Assembly: GCF_006175995.1 (NCBI RefSeq)
Contig: NZ_VDMB01000002.1
Coordinates: forward strand, 143,090-207,089
Length of the DNA: 64,000 bases
Reading direction: 5' to 3'
Origin: Desulfobotulus mexicanus
GTDB lineage: Bacteria > Desulfobacterota > Desulfobacteria > Desulfobacterales > ASO4-4
Position numbers and translations under genes: made by a program. Under the pieces are notes generated by a model. The model was not told the DNA's origin, ran no database searches, and was given only the letters and a program-made list of their open reading frames with translations. Positions within the stretch are counted from its first letter, which is position 1, and each line of letters starts with the position of its first letter. Positions 30,977-40,428 of the stretch are shown in pieces.

Positions 30977-31333
30977 TCAAGGTTTTTGTATAGCTAAGGG
31001 AGGGCTTTGTGTATCAAGGGCGCAGGCAAAGGGTGGGGGGTATTTCATGTGGGAGGCAAGGCTGCATGCGGCCGTGGGCTGCATGCGGATAACTGTCATG
31101 GCAATGGCTGCTGCACTGCAGGATTTTGCCAGCAGGCAGAGCCATTCATAATAGATGGTGTCGATCACAGGCGTGCGGCTGAGATCATAGAAGATAACCC
31201 GCGTATTTTTTTTCTGGAGTTCGCCAAGGATTTCCGTAATCAGCCTGTCCGGATCCGAAGGGTCTAGGGCTGTATCCGGTTCCAGAAGAAACCGGCCCTT
31301 TTCTATGGGTGTCATGTGAATGCCCGTTACCAT
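30977..31333 (-). CDS. RsbS-like STAS-domain protein
   Basis: 118 residues. A single STAS domain with RVIFYDLSRTPVIDTIYYEW; the Thr at residue 59 takes the place of the phosphorylated residue of RsbS. The C-terminal ~25 residues (after SLASHMKYPPP) look unstructured. It lies 3 nt behind the RsbR-like gene. In stressosomes RsbS and RsbR build the sensing complex that holds the RsbT kinase. Confidence 0.75.
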   Translation of the reverse strand: MVTGIHMTPIEKGRFLLEPDTALDPSDPDRLITEILGELQKKNTRVIFYDLSRTPVIDTIYYEWLCLLAKSCSAAAIAMTVIRMQPTAACSLASHMKYPPPFACALDTQSPPLAIQKP

Positions 31334-31336
31334 GGT

Positions 31337-32197
31337 TTATTCCGCCTGAGTCCGGCTGACCTGAAAACCTAAGGATCTGAAAGCTTCCTTGAGGCCTTCG
31401 GACAGGGTGGATTTTGTCTGGATATCTCCCATATTGATGTTCAGGTTGGCAAGGGATCTTGCAATGCAGGGCCGTATACCCGTCAGAATGGCGCGGGCTC
31501 CCATCAGTCCTGAAGCACGGATGACCTGTATAAGGTGATGCATGACCTGAGTATCGATGGTGGAAACACCGGTAAGGTCCAGAATGATCACACGGGCCCT
31601 GACTTCCTCAATGCGCTGAAGCAGCTTTTCCATAAGATCCATGGCCCTGCTGGAGTCCAGGGTGCCGATGACAGGAAGGGAAAGTACGCCGTCCCATATT
31701 TCCGTGATGGGGGTTGCCACGGCCATGAGTTCGTTCTGCTGGGCCTCCACGGCCATTTTCCTTTCAAGCTGATAGAGCCTGAAGGTATCCATGACCAGCT
31801 TGTTAAAGAAACGGATGAGATACAGGAGCATCTGACGGATTTCTTCGGAGGGTTCTACCTGTGCGAGAAGGGATTCCAGAAAAAGGTTCTGGATAAACTG
31901 GATCAGACGGAAAAAAGCTTCCGCAGAGCCTCCCCGCATCTGGATTTTTCCATGGACCTCCATCATGAGGCGACCCAGGGTCTGGTAGGCGGGGTCGGAG
32001 CCTGAAATCTCGCCTTTTTTTAAAATAGATGAAAAAAGGTCAATGAGTTCAAAGGTGTAGTCCCTGATTTCATTTTCATTGAGGTAGCGTTGGCTGGCCA
32101 GGGTCTGATCCGCAAATTCTGCAATTTTATCGGCGATGGTGCTCATGTCGATGCGGTCCAGTATTTCAGGTCCTATGGCACTGTAATTGATATCCAT
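31337..32197 (-). CDS. RsbR-like STAS protein with N-terminal sensor domain
   Basis: 286 residues. The N-terminal ~150 residues are helical (an RsbR-type N-domain), then VATPITEIWDGVLSLPVIGT leads the STAS domain, with IILDLTGVSTIDTQVMHHLI containing T216 at the position of the RsbRA T171 phosphosite and AILTGIRPCIARSL at the second conserved position. ATG 32197 is preferred to the frame start 32212. Expected to sense a signal and release a downstream kinase. Confidence 0.85.
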   Translation of the reverse strand: MDINYSAIGPEILDRIDMSTIADKIAEFADQTLASQRYLNENEIRDYTFELIDLFSSILKKGEISGSDPAYQTLGRLMMEVHGKIQMRGGSAEAFFRLIQFIQNLFLESLLAQVEPSEEIRQMLLYLIRFFNKLVMDTFRLYQLERKMAVEAQQNELMAVATPITEIWDGVLSLPVIGTLDSSRAMDLMEKLLQRIEEVRARVIILDLTGVSTIDTQVMHHLIQVIRASGLMGARAILTGIRPCIARSLANLNINMGDIQTKSTLSEGLKEAFRSLGFQVSRTQAE

Positions 32198-32219
32198 GCT
32201 TTTATTCCTCATTTTTGGT

Positions 32220-33275
32220 TTAAAATTGGTAGTTTTTGGTTCTTGTCTGCTGGTCTGTACTGTAATTTATTATAAAAAGGCTTTTGTCGTCATGGTCCCG
32301 GCCATGGATATTACCGAGTAAAAATGCCGTAAGCTGTGGGTGGCACCTCTGAAGACCGGGCAGGTTTTCCAGTGCTTCCTTCCCGTTGATGCCATCGGAG
32401 CTGCTGGTGATGAGGGCGTCTTCTGGCAATTCAAAGGAGCCAGTCCCAGGAGTTCCGCCGCCTCTGCCCAGTACACCTCCGGGAAAGCGGGGCTGGTGGA
32501 TTCCCAGAGGATGGTGGCAGCGTAGTATCAGATCGCCAAGACCTGCATAGTCCACGATTCTTTTGTTTGTATTCACTCGAACGGCAAGTCCCATGGCACC
32601 GCGGCTGCCATGGAGCCTCTGGTTGAGCATGGTGAGAAGTTCTGCCGGGTCTGCTCCGGGCTCAGGTAGATTATGGAGGGCTTGGGCGGTTTCGGCGGCA
32701 TTGCGTCCGTGTCCCAGTCCATCCAGATGAATCCAGTTGAGATATCTCTTGTCAGAGGCTGAAACCAGACTGTCTCCGTTGAAAATATTATCCCTGAAAG
32801 CCCTTAAAAATTGACCGGTTCGAAGGACATTGTGTAGGGGGGGCTGTTTTTTTACCGGAGGATAAAAACGAGTCCACAGGGCTGTTCCGCACCAGGATTG
32901 TATCCCCGGTGGGATCTTCCGGGTGTAGATATCAAAAACATCGGCGGCCCTATGAATGGATCCAAGTCCTCTTCCAAGGGTCTGAGCCGTGGAGAATCCA
33001 TCTTGGAGCGCCCGGTCAAGGTCTGCAATCCCCGGTCCATGGTCCAGGGCAAAAAGATCCAGTGCCGGTATGGGGTGGATGTGTTCCCATATCTGCAGAA
33101 TGCCGGAGCCTGAGGCAAATTTTATCTGGTTGGACATGGCTTCACTGGCGGCAATCTGTATCCGTTCCCTCTGAACCTCATTAAAACCCATGCGCATGGA
33201 TACGGCACGCAGCCTTGAACGCACCATGGGTGCGCTTTCTTTTTCCTTTATAAGCTGCTGTGCTATGAGATGCAT
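32220..33275 (-). CDS. RsbT-like kinase fused to a PP2C (RsbX-like) phosphatase
   Basis: 351 residues. The N-terminal half is a GHKL kinase: ERIQIAASEAMSNQIKFASG (N box), DHGPGIADL and TLGRGLGSIHRAADVFDI (G boxes). The C-terminal half is a PP2C-type domain: HLDGLGHGRNAAETA and LITSSSDGINGKEAL carry metal-binding Asp residues. Bacillus uses separate RsbT and RsbX; here phosphorylation and dephosphorylation of the STAS proteins could be in one chain. Lies between the RsbR-like gene (22 nt) and the GGDEF gene (11 nt). Confidence 0.83.
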   Translation of the reverse strand: MHLIAQQLIKEKESAPMVRSRLRAVSMRMGFNEVQRERIQIAASEAMSNQIKFASGSGILQIWEHIHPIPALDLFALDHGPGIADLDRALQDGFSTAQTLGRGLGSIHRAADVFDIYTRKIPPGIQSWCGTALWTRFYPPVKKQPPLHNVLRTGQFLRAFRDNIFNGDSLVSASDKRYLNWIHLDGLGHGRNAAETAQALHNLPEPGADPAELLTMLNQRLHGSRGAMGLAVRVNTNKRIVDYAGLGDLILRCHHPLGIHQPRFPGGVLGRGGGTPGTGSFELPEDALITSSSDGINGKEALENLPGLQRCHPQLTAFLLGNIHGRDHDDKSLFIINYSTDQQTRTKNYQF

Positions 33276-33286
33276 ATATCTTGCCT

Positions 33287-34231
33287 TCAGTTTGCATGTT
33301 TCAGGTGATGCTCTTCTGTAATACCTGCCACGGAAACCTGTCCCCTTCCATTATTTTTTGCATGGTAGAGGGCCTGATCTGCTTTGTGGGCAAGGCTTTC
33401 AGGCGTATCGTTTTTTTTAAAAGCAGCGATACCTATACTGACCTTGCTGTCCATATCCGAAAGGATGGTACGGGCGATGCGTCCTGCCTGCTCTGTGTCC
33501 GCAAAAAGAAGAATGGCAAATTCATCTCCGCCTATGCGGCAGGCCAGATCCTGTCCATCCCTGATGGCGGTTCGCATGGCAAAGGCCATGGAACGGAGGA
33601 CCTCATCTCCATAGGCATGGCCGAAGGTATCATTGACCTCCTTGAAGTAATCCAGATCCAGAAATATGAGGGAAAAGGACCGGAATTCATATTGGAGCTG
33701 TCGGATGGTTTTGTGGAGAAGGCGGTCATAGGCTCCCCTGTTGAAAAGCCCCGTCAGGCTGTCTGTTTCTGCTTTTTTGATGTAAAGATCCAGTTCCTTT
33801 TTTCTGTGCAGGAGCTGATGTTCAATGGTGCGGATTTCCTTCTGGGCTTCTTCCCGGGCCAGCTGCAGTTTTTTCCGGATGGTTTCATTCTGTATACGCA
33901 GAAGATCAGGATTGCTGGTCTGGCTTTTATCCTTGAAGTCCTGCTGAAATTTTTCAATTTTTTTTGATCCGGGGTGCCGGATACCGGAAATCAGCAAAAA
34001 GGTATTTTCCTGCCATGAAGCCTGAAGACAGTTATTCTCAAGGGACAGGGAGACGGTGAGGGATGTCTGTTCATAGGACAGGGCTTTTCGCAGCTCTATA
34101 TTCAGCAGGGGGATTTTGATGGCTGATGAAAAAACCGGTCCCTGAAGCTTGCCTGTGGCTTCCAGTATCAGAACGGAAAGCCTTTGAATATCCGGCTCCG
34201 TAAGTATGGGAAAGGAAAAAAGAAAGGCCAT
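33287..34231 (-). CDS. GGDEF diguanylate cyclase, output gene of the stressosome-like locus
   Basis: 314 residues. The C-terminal GGDEF domain has CRIGGDEFAILLF intact, with FSLIFLDLDYFKEVNDTFGH (metal and base contacts), so it should make cyclic di-GMP. The residues where an RxxD inhibitory site would be read DGQD, so product inhibition at the I-site is probably lost. The N-terminal ~120 residues are of an unrecognised type, followed by a coiled-coil stretch (~125-160). First gene of the four-gene minus-strand unit. Confidence 0.87.
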   Translation of the reverse strand: MAFLFSFPILTEPDIQRLSVLILEATGKLQGPVFSSAIKIPLLNIELRKALSYEQTSLTVSLSLENNCLQASWQENTFLLISGIRHPGSKKIEKFQQDFKDKSQTSNPDLLRIQNETIRKKLQLAREEAQKEIRTIEHQLLHRKKELDLYIKKAETDSLTGLFNRGAYDRLLHKTIRQLQYEFRSFSLIFLDLDYFKEVNDTFGHAYGDEVLRSMAFAMRTAIRDGQDLACRIGGDEFAILLFADTEQAGRIARTILSDMDSKVSIGIAAFKKNDTPESLAHKADQALYHAKNNGRGQVSVAGITEEHHLKHAN

Positions 34232-34373
34232 GAAAACTTCCGGTATCAGAGAAAAATCATCAATGCGGATGCCATCTTATTGGCCCTTGCCGCTATGTTT
34301 TTTATTATAAACAACTGTCTCATACGATAGCAGAGCCTGAAAGTCAAAGCCCAAAAAAAGGTGTCTGGCCGGA

Positions 34374-34907
34374 TCAGTGGCTGCCAGTGGACAGAACATT
34401 CATAAAACAGCTGATATGTGCGGTATTATCTGAATCATTATCAGAGGAAATCTGGCTGGTATGGAAAAAACGGGAACCCGCAGTATGCCAGTTTCTTATG
34501 TCCCCTTCGGGTTCACTGATCTGTATGGTGCTGCTCTGATTCTTTTTTACGGAAAAACGTAGCATGGCAAGCAGATAATCCCGATCCTTTTCCAGCATTT
34601 GATCTCTGTTACCTGTCTTGAATGTAATACGGATGCGTTGATTGCTGCCACTGTCCGTAAGTTTTTCCGTTGTGATTTCCCATCCCGGCCCCGGTGATTC
34701 AATGAAGCGGTCGTAGGAAAGGATCAGCGGATCATAGGAGAGGACAAAGGAGAAATCTTCCAGATTATTGCGAGCATCTTTAATGATAATACGGGTATCT
34801 GCCATACCGCCGCTGATACCATGGAAGGGTGTTGTAAAGAGATCACTTCCATGGCTGTAAAGGGGTGTTCCCAGAGATATGAGAAAAATAAATATCAGGT
34901 ATCGCAT
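34374..34907 (-). CDS. Exported cohesin-like domain protein
   Basis: About 177 residues. ATG 34907 follows AAGGAAAAA and starts a signal peptide (RYLIFIFLISLGTPLYSHGS). The mature part, with TRIIIKDARNNLEDFSFVLS, YDPLILSYDR and LLAMLRFSVKKNQSS, has the strand pattern of cohesin-type beta-sandwich domains found outside cellulosomes in many bacteria. Function unknown; the assignment is by pattern only. The next 313 bp to 35220 hold nothing recognised. Confidence 0.6.
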   Translation of the reverse strand: MRYLIFIFLISLGTPLYSHGSDLFTTPFHGISGGMADTRIIIKDARNNLEDFSFVLSYDPLILSYDRFIESPGPGWEITTEKLTDSGSNQRIRITFKTGNRDQMLEKDRDYLLAMLRFSVKKNQSSTIQISEPEGDIRNWHTAGSRFFHTSQISSDNDSDNTAHISCFMNVLSTGSH

Positions 34908-35220
34908 CGGTTTTTCCTTACTGGAGAAAGTGAAAAAGGCGTTTTTATTGTCAGTGTCTGCCATACTTTCTGATATAGCACATCGGGCAGGCGGAAGGAA
35001 AACACGGAAGGGCTGTTTTTTTTGATTTTTTTCAGATCATAAGGGATGCTTTTTGATTTCATGGAAAAAGGGTGATAAGAAGACAGGCGCTTTATGAAAG
35101 CATACTCTACTTTTCGGCATGATGAATATCCCATAGTGGCAGAAAACTTTTGTTTCCTGTGAAGTAAATTTTGCTTGCAGGGGCAAAAAAATGCTCTGAA
35201 CATTTCTCTGGGAAGAAGCG

Positions 35221-36885
35221 ATGAAAGATCAACTTCCAAACCGCTTTTCTTTTCGTATTTCCGTGGCTGTATCCCTTATTTTTCTCATTCTTTTTTTTAC
35301 TCTGTCCGGTTTGGGAATACATCAGCTCCATAAAGCCACCGCTGAAGTAAAAACGATGGTTTTTTCCGGCAATGGTGTTTCTGAGTTTTTCCCTCTCCAT
35401 GAAGATCAAGGAACTGCTTTTGATAAAGAAGAAGGCGTAGAAATACATAGTTCTGATATTATTCATAATATGCATATGGTCGTGTTCCGGATACTGTCCG
35501 GGTTCATCTGTTTAGGAATATCGGTTTTTTTTGCTGTTTTAGCTTTTTTTCTGGAAAGATACAGGTTGCGCATGTCTCTGTTGGAGGTAAGCAGGGGAAT
35601 GCAGATCATACAGCAGGGAAATTTTTCATACAGAATCCATGGCACAGTTATTTATGGAGCAGAAGATCTGAGCAGGGCATTTGATGAGATGGCCGCAACT
35701 CTGGAGCGTTCGGATAAGGCACGAAAAACCCTTGTGGAAATACAGATCAGGCATAATACCCAATGGATTCGAGAGGTTCGTCGCCGTCAGAAAGCCCTTG
35801 CTCTTCATAAGCAGCGCCTGGAAGAGAAGGTAGCGGCGCGTACCCAGGTACTGGAGTCCATCAACACAGCCCTTCGCAGCAGTGTTCGTGCCCTGGAAAG
35901 ACGAACCCTTGAGATCACACAGCTTAACCGGCTGGCCGAATCTCTTCAGAATGCAAAGGATACCCGGGATGCAGCTTCTCTTGTGGTCCGGACCTGTCAG
36001 CAGATTTTTCCTTCTGACGCAGGCATTCTTGCTTTATCCGATACTAAAGGTCACATGGATTTTATTGTGGGCTGGGGACGGGACCGGCCGGATATTAAAA
36101 ACTGTATGGGAGAGGCATGTCCCCGTAAAAAATCCGCAGGAGACCGTGTTTCTGTATGTGGTGCCGGTGTGGATGGCTGTGAAGAGCTGTGTATCCCTGT
36201 GAATCCCAGAGAAGGAAAAGGGGCCATGATGCGTATAAGGCTTCGACAGATGGCAGATCTTTACGGTCGTAAACAGGCTGCCCGAAGGGCCCTTGCCGGA
36301 AGTGTGGCAGGACACCTGACGGCCTGTCTGACTTCACTGCATCTGGTGGACAGGCTGCGGCGGGAGGCCGTAACAGATCCCCTTACCGGACTCTATAATA
36401 GAAGGTACATGGAAGAGACCTTTGTAAGGGAGCTTTCCCGGATGAAAAGGGACAATCTTCCCCTTTCCGTTATTCTCATGGATGTGGATGATTTTAAAAT
36501 TTTTAATGACACCCATGGCCATGATATAGGTGATCTTGTTCTGCAGAACCTTGCCGGTATTTTAAAAAAAGATGTGAGAACCGAAGATGTTGCCTGTCGT
36601 TACGGAGGGGAGGAATTTTTACTGCTGCTTCCTGGTCTTTTCGCAGAAGATGGTTTGATAAGGGCGGAAACACTCCGGAAAAGGGTGGCATCTTCTCCGC
36701 TGATTATCGAAGGAAAAGAACCCCTTGCCATTACGCTTTCCCTGGGAATTGCTTCATGGCCGGATGATGCTGCAACATCCCATGAACTCATCACTGCAGC
36801 GGATAAGGCCATGTATGCGGCCAAGCTGTCCGGCAGAAACAGGGTCTGCCGTGCCGCTTCCGTGGATTTGGATTCTGGTATTTGA
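35221..36885 (+). CDS. Membrane-bound HAMP-GAF-GGDEF diguanylate cyclase
   Basis: 554 residues: span at ~16-38, short periplasmic loop, second span at ~88-113, HAMP-like region (~115-170), coiled coil (~180-240), GAF-like domain (~250-370) and a C-terminal GGDEF domain with CRYGGEEFLLLLP. RTED five residues before GGEEF is a canonical RxxD inhibitory site, unlike the GGDEF protein at 33287. It should make cyclic di-GMP in response to an envelope or cytosolic signal. Transcribed alone. Confidence 0.85.
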   Translation: MKDQLPNRFSFRISVAVSLIFLILFFTLSGLGIHQLHKATAEVKTMVFSGNGVSEFFPLHEDQGTAFDKEEGVEIHSSDIIHNMHMVVFRILSGFICLGISVFFAVLAFFLERYRLRMSLLEVSRGMQIIQQGNFSYRIHGTVIYGAEDLSRAFDEMAATLERSDKARKTLVEIQIRHNTQWIREVRRRQKALALHKQRLEEKVAARTQVLESINTALRSSVRALERRTLEITQLNRLAESLQNAKDTRDAASLVVRTCQQIFPSDAGILALSDTKGHMDFIVGWGRDRPDIKNCMGEACPRKKSAGDRVSVCGAGVDGCEELCIPVNPREGKGAMMRIRLRQMADLYGRKQAARRALAGSVAGHLTACLTSLHLVDRLRREAVTDPLTGLYNRRYMEETFVRELSRMKRDNLPLSVILMDVDDFKIFNDTHGHDIGDLVLQNLAGILKKDVRTEDVACRYGGEEFLLLLPGLFAEDGLIRAETLRKRVASSPLIIEGKEPLAITLSLGIASWPDDAATSHELITAADKAMYAAKLSGRNRVCRAASVDLDSGI

Positions 36886-36979
36886 CAAAGATTAAAAGGT
36901 ATGGCCTCATGAATCAGGTTTCTCGGGGGAGAGCTTTGAGGGGAGTATTCATACCTCAACAGATAAAAGGAGGAAGAAG

Positions 36980-37528
36980 ATGGCTGAATTTCTGGATCTT
37001 TTAAAAAACCGTCGCAGCGTACGTAAATTTCAGGATCGTATGGTTTCCGATGCGGAGCTGGAAAAAATTCTGGAAGCGGTGCAATGGTCCCAGTCATGGG
37101 CAAATACTCAGTGCTGGGAAATTATTATTGTAAAAGATGCGGATACAAGGCTGCGTCTTCAGGAGACTCTGGCACCTAAGAATCCTGCGACAAAGGCTCT
37201 GGTGGCAGCACCTGTTCTTCTGGTTCTCTGCGGGAAAAAGGCCTCCAGTGGATATTATGATGGTAAGGCTTCCACGGTTTTTGGGGACTGGATGCTCTAT
37301 GACCTTGGCATTGCCACCCAGAGTCTCTGCCTGACGGCCCATGATATGGGGCTGGGTACTGTGGTAGTGGGTCTTTTTGATCATGAAAAGGCGGGGGAAA
37401 TTCTAGGAGTGCCGGATTCCGTTCAGGTGGTAAGTATGATTCCTCTGGGGTATCCGGATAAAACACCTAAGGCTCCTGAACGTAAGCTCATATCTGATTT
37501 TTCCTATAATGATAGGTACGGCGCGTAG
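36980..37528 (+). CDS. Nitroreductase-family FMN protein
   Basis: 182 residues. RRSVRKF at 11-17 (FMN phosphate contact), WANTQCWEIIIV, and GLGTVVVGLFD then VVSMIPLGYPD are family-typical. Enzymes of this group reduce nitroaromatics, quinones or other substrates with NAD(P)H; the physiological substrate cannot be told. GGAGGAAG precedes the ATG. Followed by a strong terminator. Confidence 0.88.
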   Translation: MAEFLDLLKNRRSVRKFQDRMVSDAELEKILEAVQWSQSWANTQCWEIIIVKDADTRLRLQETLAPKNPATKALVAAPVLLVLCGKKASSGYYDGKASTVFGDWMLYDLGIATQSLCLTAHDMGLGTVVVGLFDHEKAGEILGVPDSVQVVSMIPLGYPDKTPKAPERKLISDFSYNDRYGA

Positions 37529-37535
37529 AAAATTT

Positions 37536-37576
37536 ATCAGTCACCACCGGAAAATTCCTGTGGTGACTGATTTTTT
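37536..37576 (+). terminator. Terminator after the nitroreductase gene
   Basis: A perfect 12-bp stem: ATCAGTCACCAC (37536-37547) pairs with GTGGTGACTGAT (37560-37571), followed by T6. Confidence 0.92.
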
Positions 37577-37663
37577 ATGGATTCTGTTAGGAGACGGACA
37601 GGGTCTTGACCGCAAACCAAACCAAAGTCAAGCCATAGCAGGCGGGTATGGAGAGCGTTGCGT

Positions 37664-39595
37664 ATGCATCAGCAGGCAAAGAAATGGTATCTTACCCGAC
37701 AGACCTTTCCTGAGCTTTTTCAGAGAAATGTTCTGCGTTTTCCGGAACGTAAGGCACAGATGTGGAGAGGGGAAAACGGTAAGGATGAGGTGGTTTGTCT
37801 TTCTTATGCTGAGCTGGGGGTGATGGTTCAGGAAATCGCTACAGGACTGCTTGCAGAGGGAATTGAGAAGGGTGACCGGGTTGCCATTGTGGCGCCGACT
37901 AGCCCGCAGTGGATGTGGGCGGATTATGCCATTTTATCCGCAGGTGCCATCAGTGTTGCAATCCATCCGGTCCTTTCAGCCTATGAGATGACAGAGCAGA
38001 TCAGAGATTCAGGGGCGCGTCTTGTTTTTGTCTATGGAAAAACCGTACTGGAACGTCTGCTGGTTTCTGGGATGAAGTCTTTAAAGTCCATTGTCTGGCT
38101 GGGACCTGGTGAAAAAATACCTGAGGCTGACTTTAATTCCGGACCTTCCTTTAATATTGTCAGCCTTGAAACCTTCCGAGAAAAGGGACGGGAGTTTTTT
38201 CAGAAGTCCCCCCTTGCCTATGGTCAGCGATGGCGCAGTGTGCAGCCCGATGACGCTATGACCCTGATTTATACCTCGGGCACAACGGGGCAGGCCAAGG
38301 GAGTTCTCCACACCCATGAGTCCATGACCTGTGCCTGTATCCGTGATCTCTGCGCCCTGCCTCTTCTCACGGAAAATGACTGTCTTTTATCCTTTCTCCC
38401 CTTATCCCACAGTTATGAGCGCCAGTGTGGCCATGGCACGGCCATGTTTGCTGCCGTACCCATTGCCTATGCTCTGATATCCAGCCTTGGGAATGATATC
38501 AGGCTTTTTCAGCCCACCTACATGATGGGGGTTCCCCATACCTATACAAAGATCTATACCCGTGTTGAAGAAACCCTTAAAGGTTCTTTTCAACGATTTC
38601 TCTTCCGGAAAGCCAAAGCTGCAGGGTTGTCCTTTGTCAATGGTATTATGGATGCAAATGGCTGTGTGGATATGACAGAGGGAAAGACCCGTTCGGGGGC
38701 CGTTTTTTTTGTTTCTCTGAATCACAGAATCATGGATTTTCTGGTTTACCGGAAGCTGCGCAGGCGTTTTGGTGGGCGGCTTCGTTTTGTTTTTTCCGCT
38801 GCTGGCGCTCTTCCGGAAAGAATCTGTCGTCTTTATATGGCTATGGGCATACCTATACTGGAAGGCTACGGAGCTACGGAAACATGTAATACAGTGGCTA
38901 TAAATCCCATAGAAGCAGTAAAACCCGGTTCCGCAGGAAGGTTCTGTAAGGGAGTTGAGTACCGTCTTGCCGAAGACGGAGAGCTTCTTGTGAAAGGAAA
39001 AAGTCTTTTCAAAGAATACTGGAACAATCCCATGGCCACAGAGGCGGCTTTTACTCCGGATGGTTTTTATCGTACAGGGGATGTGGTGGAAGTGCAGGAG
39101 GATGGATACCTGCGGGTAATCGACAGGACAAAAGGGTTGCTGATGCTGGCAACGGGCCACAGGGTTGCCTCTGCCAAAATTGAAACCCTTTTTTCCTTAA
39201 GTGCCTATATTGAAAAAACAGTGACCGTAGGGGATGACAGGCCCTTTCCCGTGGTGCTGGTGGTACCGGATTTCGGGGCCTTTATCCGCATGTTCCGGAC
39301 TTCGGGCCTTTTGTTTGATGAGAATCTCGTCAGGCAGTTTGATGGAGGCTATGTGGTATCTCCGGAGTTTATCCAGATACCTGAAGTAGTCGCTATGGTG
39401 GAAATTGAGATTGCTTTGGTGAATGAGAAGTTGCAGGGATTCGAAAAAATCAGAAATTATCTGATTTTACATGAAAACTTCACGATGGAGGGAGGAGAGC
39501 TGACTCCTACTCTGAAGGTTCGCAGGGATGTGGTGCTTGCCCGTTATCGTGATGATATTGAAAAACTCTATGAAAAAGGCCCTGTGCTTGGCTGA
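37664..39595 (+). CDS. AMP-forming long-chain acyl-CoA synthetase-like protein
   Basis: 643 residues from ATG 37664. ANL-superfamily motifs: LIYTSGTTGQAKGVLHTH (P-loop), LEGYGATETCN (A5), GFYRTGDVVEV and IDRTKGLL (hinge). In the A10 region the sequence has TLKVRRDVVL, with Lys in the expected place. It would activate a fatty acid to acyl-CoA via acyl-AMP. Followed by trmO after 9 nt, though the two functions are unrelated. Confidence 0.87.
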   Translation: MHQQAKKWYLTRQTFPELFQRNVLRFPERKAQMWRGENGKDEVVCLSYAELGVMVQEIATGLLAEGIEKGDRVAIVAPTSPQWMWADYAILSAGAISVAIHPVLSAYEMTEQIRDSGARLVFVYGKTVLERLLVSGMKSLKSIVWLGPGEKIPEADFNSGPSFNIVSLETFREKGREFFQKSPLAYGQRWRSVQPDDAMTLIYTSGTTGQAKGVLHTHESMTCACIRDLCALPLLTENDCLLSFLPLSHSYERQCGHGTAMFAAVPIAYALISSLGNDIRLFQPTYMMGVPHTYTKIYTRVEETLKGSFQRFLFRKAKAAGLSFVNGIMDANGCVDMTEGKTRSGAVFFVSLNHRIMDFLVYRKLRRRFGGRLRFVFSAAGALPERICRLYMAMGIPILEGYGATETCNTVAINPIEAVKPGSAGRFCKGVEYRLAEDGELLVKGKSLFKEYWNNPMATEAAFTPDGFYRTGDVVEVQEDGYLRVIDRTKGLLMLATGHRVASAKIETLFSLSAYIEKTVTVGDDRPFPVVLVVPDFGAFIRMFRTSGLLFDENLVRQFDGGYVVSPEFIQIPEVVAMVEIEIALVNEKLQGFEKIRNYLILHENFTMEGGELTPTLKVRRDVVLARYRDDIEKLYEKGPVLG

Positions 39596-39604
39596 GGAGT
39601 TTAG

Positions 39605-40087
39605 ATGGAAAGTTATGCCATACCCGTTATGGGGGTGATTCATTCTTCGTTTCACAGTCTTGAGGATATGCCCATTCAGCCTGTGGGTGCTCTGGAAGTC
39701 AAGGGACATGTGACGGTGAAGCCTGATTTTCATGAAGGGTTGAAAGACCTTGAAGGGTTCAGCCATATTTATCTTATTTATGTTTTCCATGGGGCAAAAC
39801 GTGAGCAGATGCGTGTTATCCCTTTTATGGATACGGAGGAAAGGGGAGTTTTTGCCACAAGATCGCCCTTAAGACCTTCACATCTGGGGCTTTCTGTGGT
39901 GGAACTTCTTTCTGTGGATGGGGGCAGGCTTGAAATTTCAGGTGTGGACGTGCTGGATGGTACTCCGCTTCTGGATATCAAACCTTATATTCCTGCCTTT
40001 GACCATCGTGAAAATGTTCGTTCCGGATGGATGCAGCATGACAGGGAAGAGGTTATTTCAATGCGTTCCGATGAACGGTTTATATGA
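39605..40087 (+). CDS. trmO: TrmO, tRNA (t6A37) N6-methyltransferase
   Basis: 160 residues of the TsaA/TrmO beta-barrel family. GLKDLEGFSHIYLIYVFHGA, then FATRSPLRPSHLGLSVVELL and ISGVDVLDGTPLLDIKPYIP, is unmistakable. TrmO uses SAM to methylate t6A at position 37 of some ANN-decoding tRNAs. AGTTTAG precedes the ATG, so the ribosome site is weak. Length is that of the short, single-domain form. Confidence 0.92.
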   Translation: MESYAIPVMGVIHSSFHSLEDMPIQPVGALEVKGHVTVKPDFHEGLKDLEGFSHIYLIYVFHGAKREQMRVIPFMDTEERGVFATRSPLRPSHLGLSVVELLSVDGGRLEISGVDVLDGTPLLDIKPYIPAFDHRENVRSGWMQHDREEVISMRSDERFI

Positions 40088-40100
40088 AGGTGTGTGGAAA

Positions 40101-40367
40101 ATGAGGTATGCTGATTCTGCTGCAGATCTGCAGATGCTGATCCATGGTTATCCGGACCTTATTCCTTCTGTCTTTCTTCGGGATGATGGGCTGGCGGCTT
40201 ATTATTATGATGGTTTTTCTTTGCGGGAGTTGCGCTCCTTTTTTAATTCAGATCCGGATCAGGAACTCTGCGGACGTTTCGGGCTGGGGGCTGGGGAATG
40301 GCGGGAAGCCGTTGAAATGGCCCTTGTGGCCCGTGCAGTCCTGGAAAGGCGCAGATCTTTAAAATAA
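40101..40367 (+). CDS. Small hypothetical protein
   Basis: 88 residues, not recognised. MRYADSAADLQMLIHGYPDL, then YYYDGFSLRELRSFFNSDPD, suggests a compact helical fold. It starts 13 nt after trmO with GAAGGTG upstream; an ATG at 40072 in the same frame would overlap trmO. Probably in the same operon, and it ends just before the shared terminator. Confidence 0.6.
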   Translation: MRYADSAADLQMLIHGYPDLIPSVFLRDDGLAAYYYDGFSLRELRSFFNSDPDQELCGRFGLGAGEWREAVEMALVARAVLERRRSLK

Positions 40368-40374
40368 AGTTTAA

Positions 40375-40410
40375 AAAAGGTCTGCAGAAAATATGATCTG
40401 CAGACCTTTT
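40375..40410. terminator. Bidirectional terminator between convergent genes
   Basis: AAAAGGTCTGCAG (40375-40387) pairs perfectly with CTGCAGACCTTTT (40398-40410). Each strand ends in T-rich sequence; it separates the plus-strand operon from the minus-strand gene at 40429. Confidence 0.88.
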
Positions 40411-40428
40411 ATGGCTTTGGTCCTGAGA

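Noticed and set aside
36899-36960. Riboswitch before the nitroreductase gene (GGTATG...CATACC pairing)
   Set aside because: No conserved core of the FMN, c-di-GMP or other known classes could be matched.
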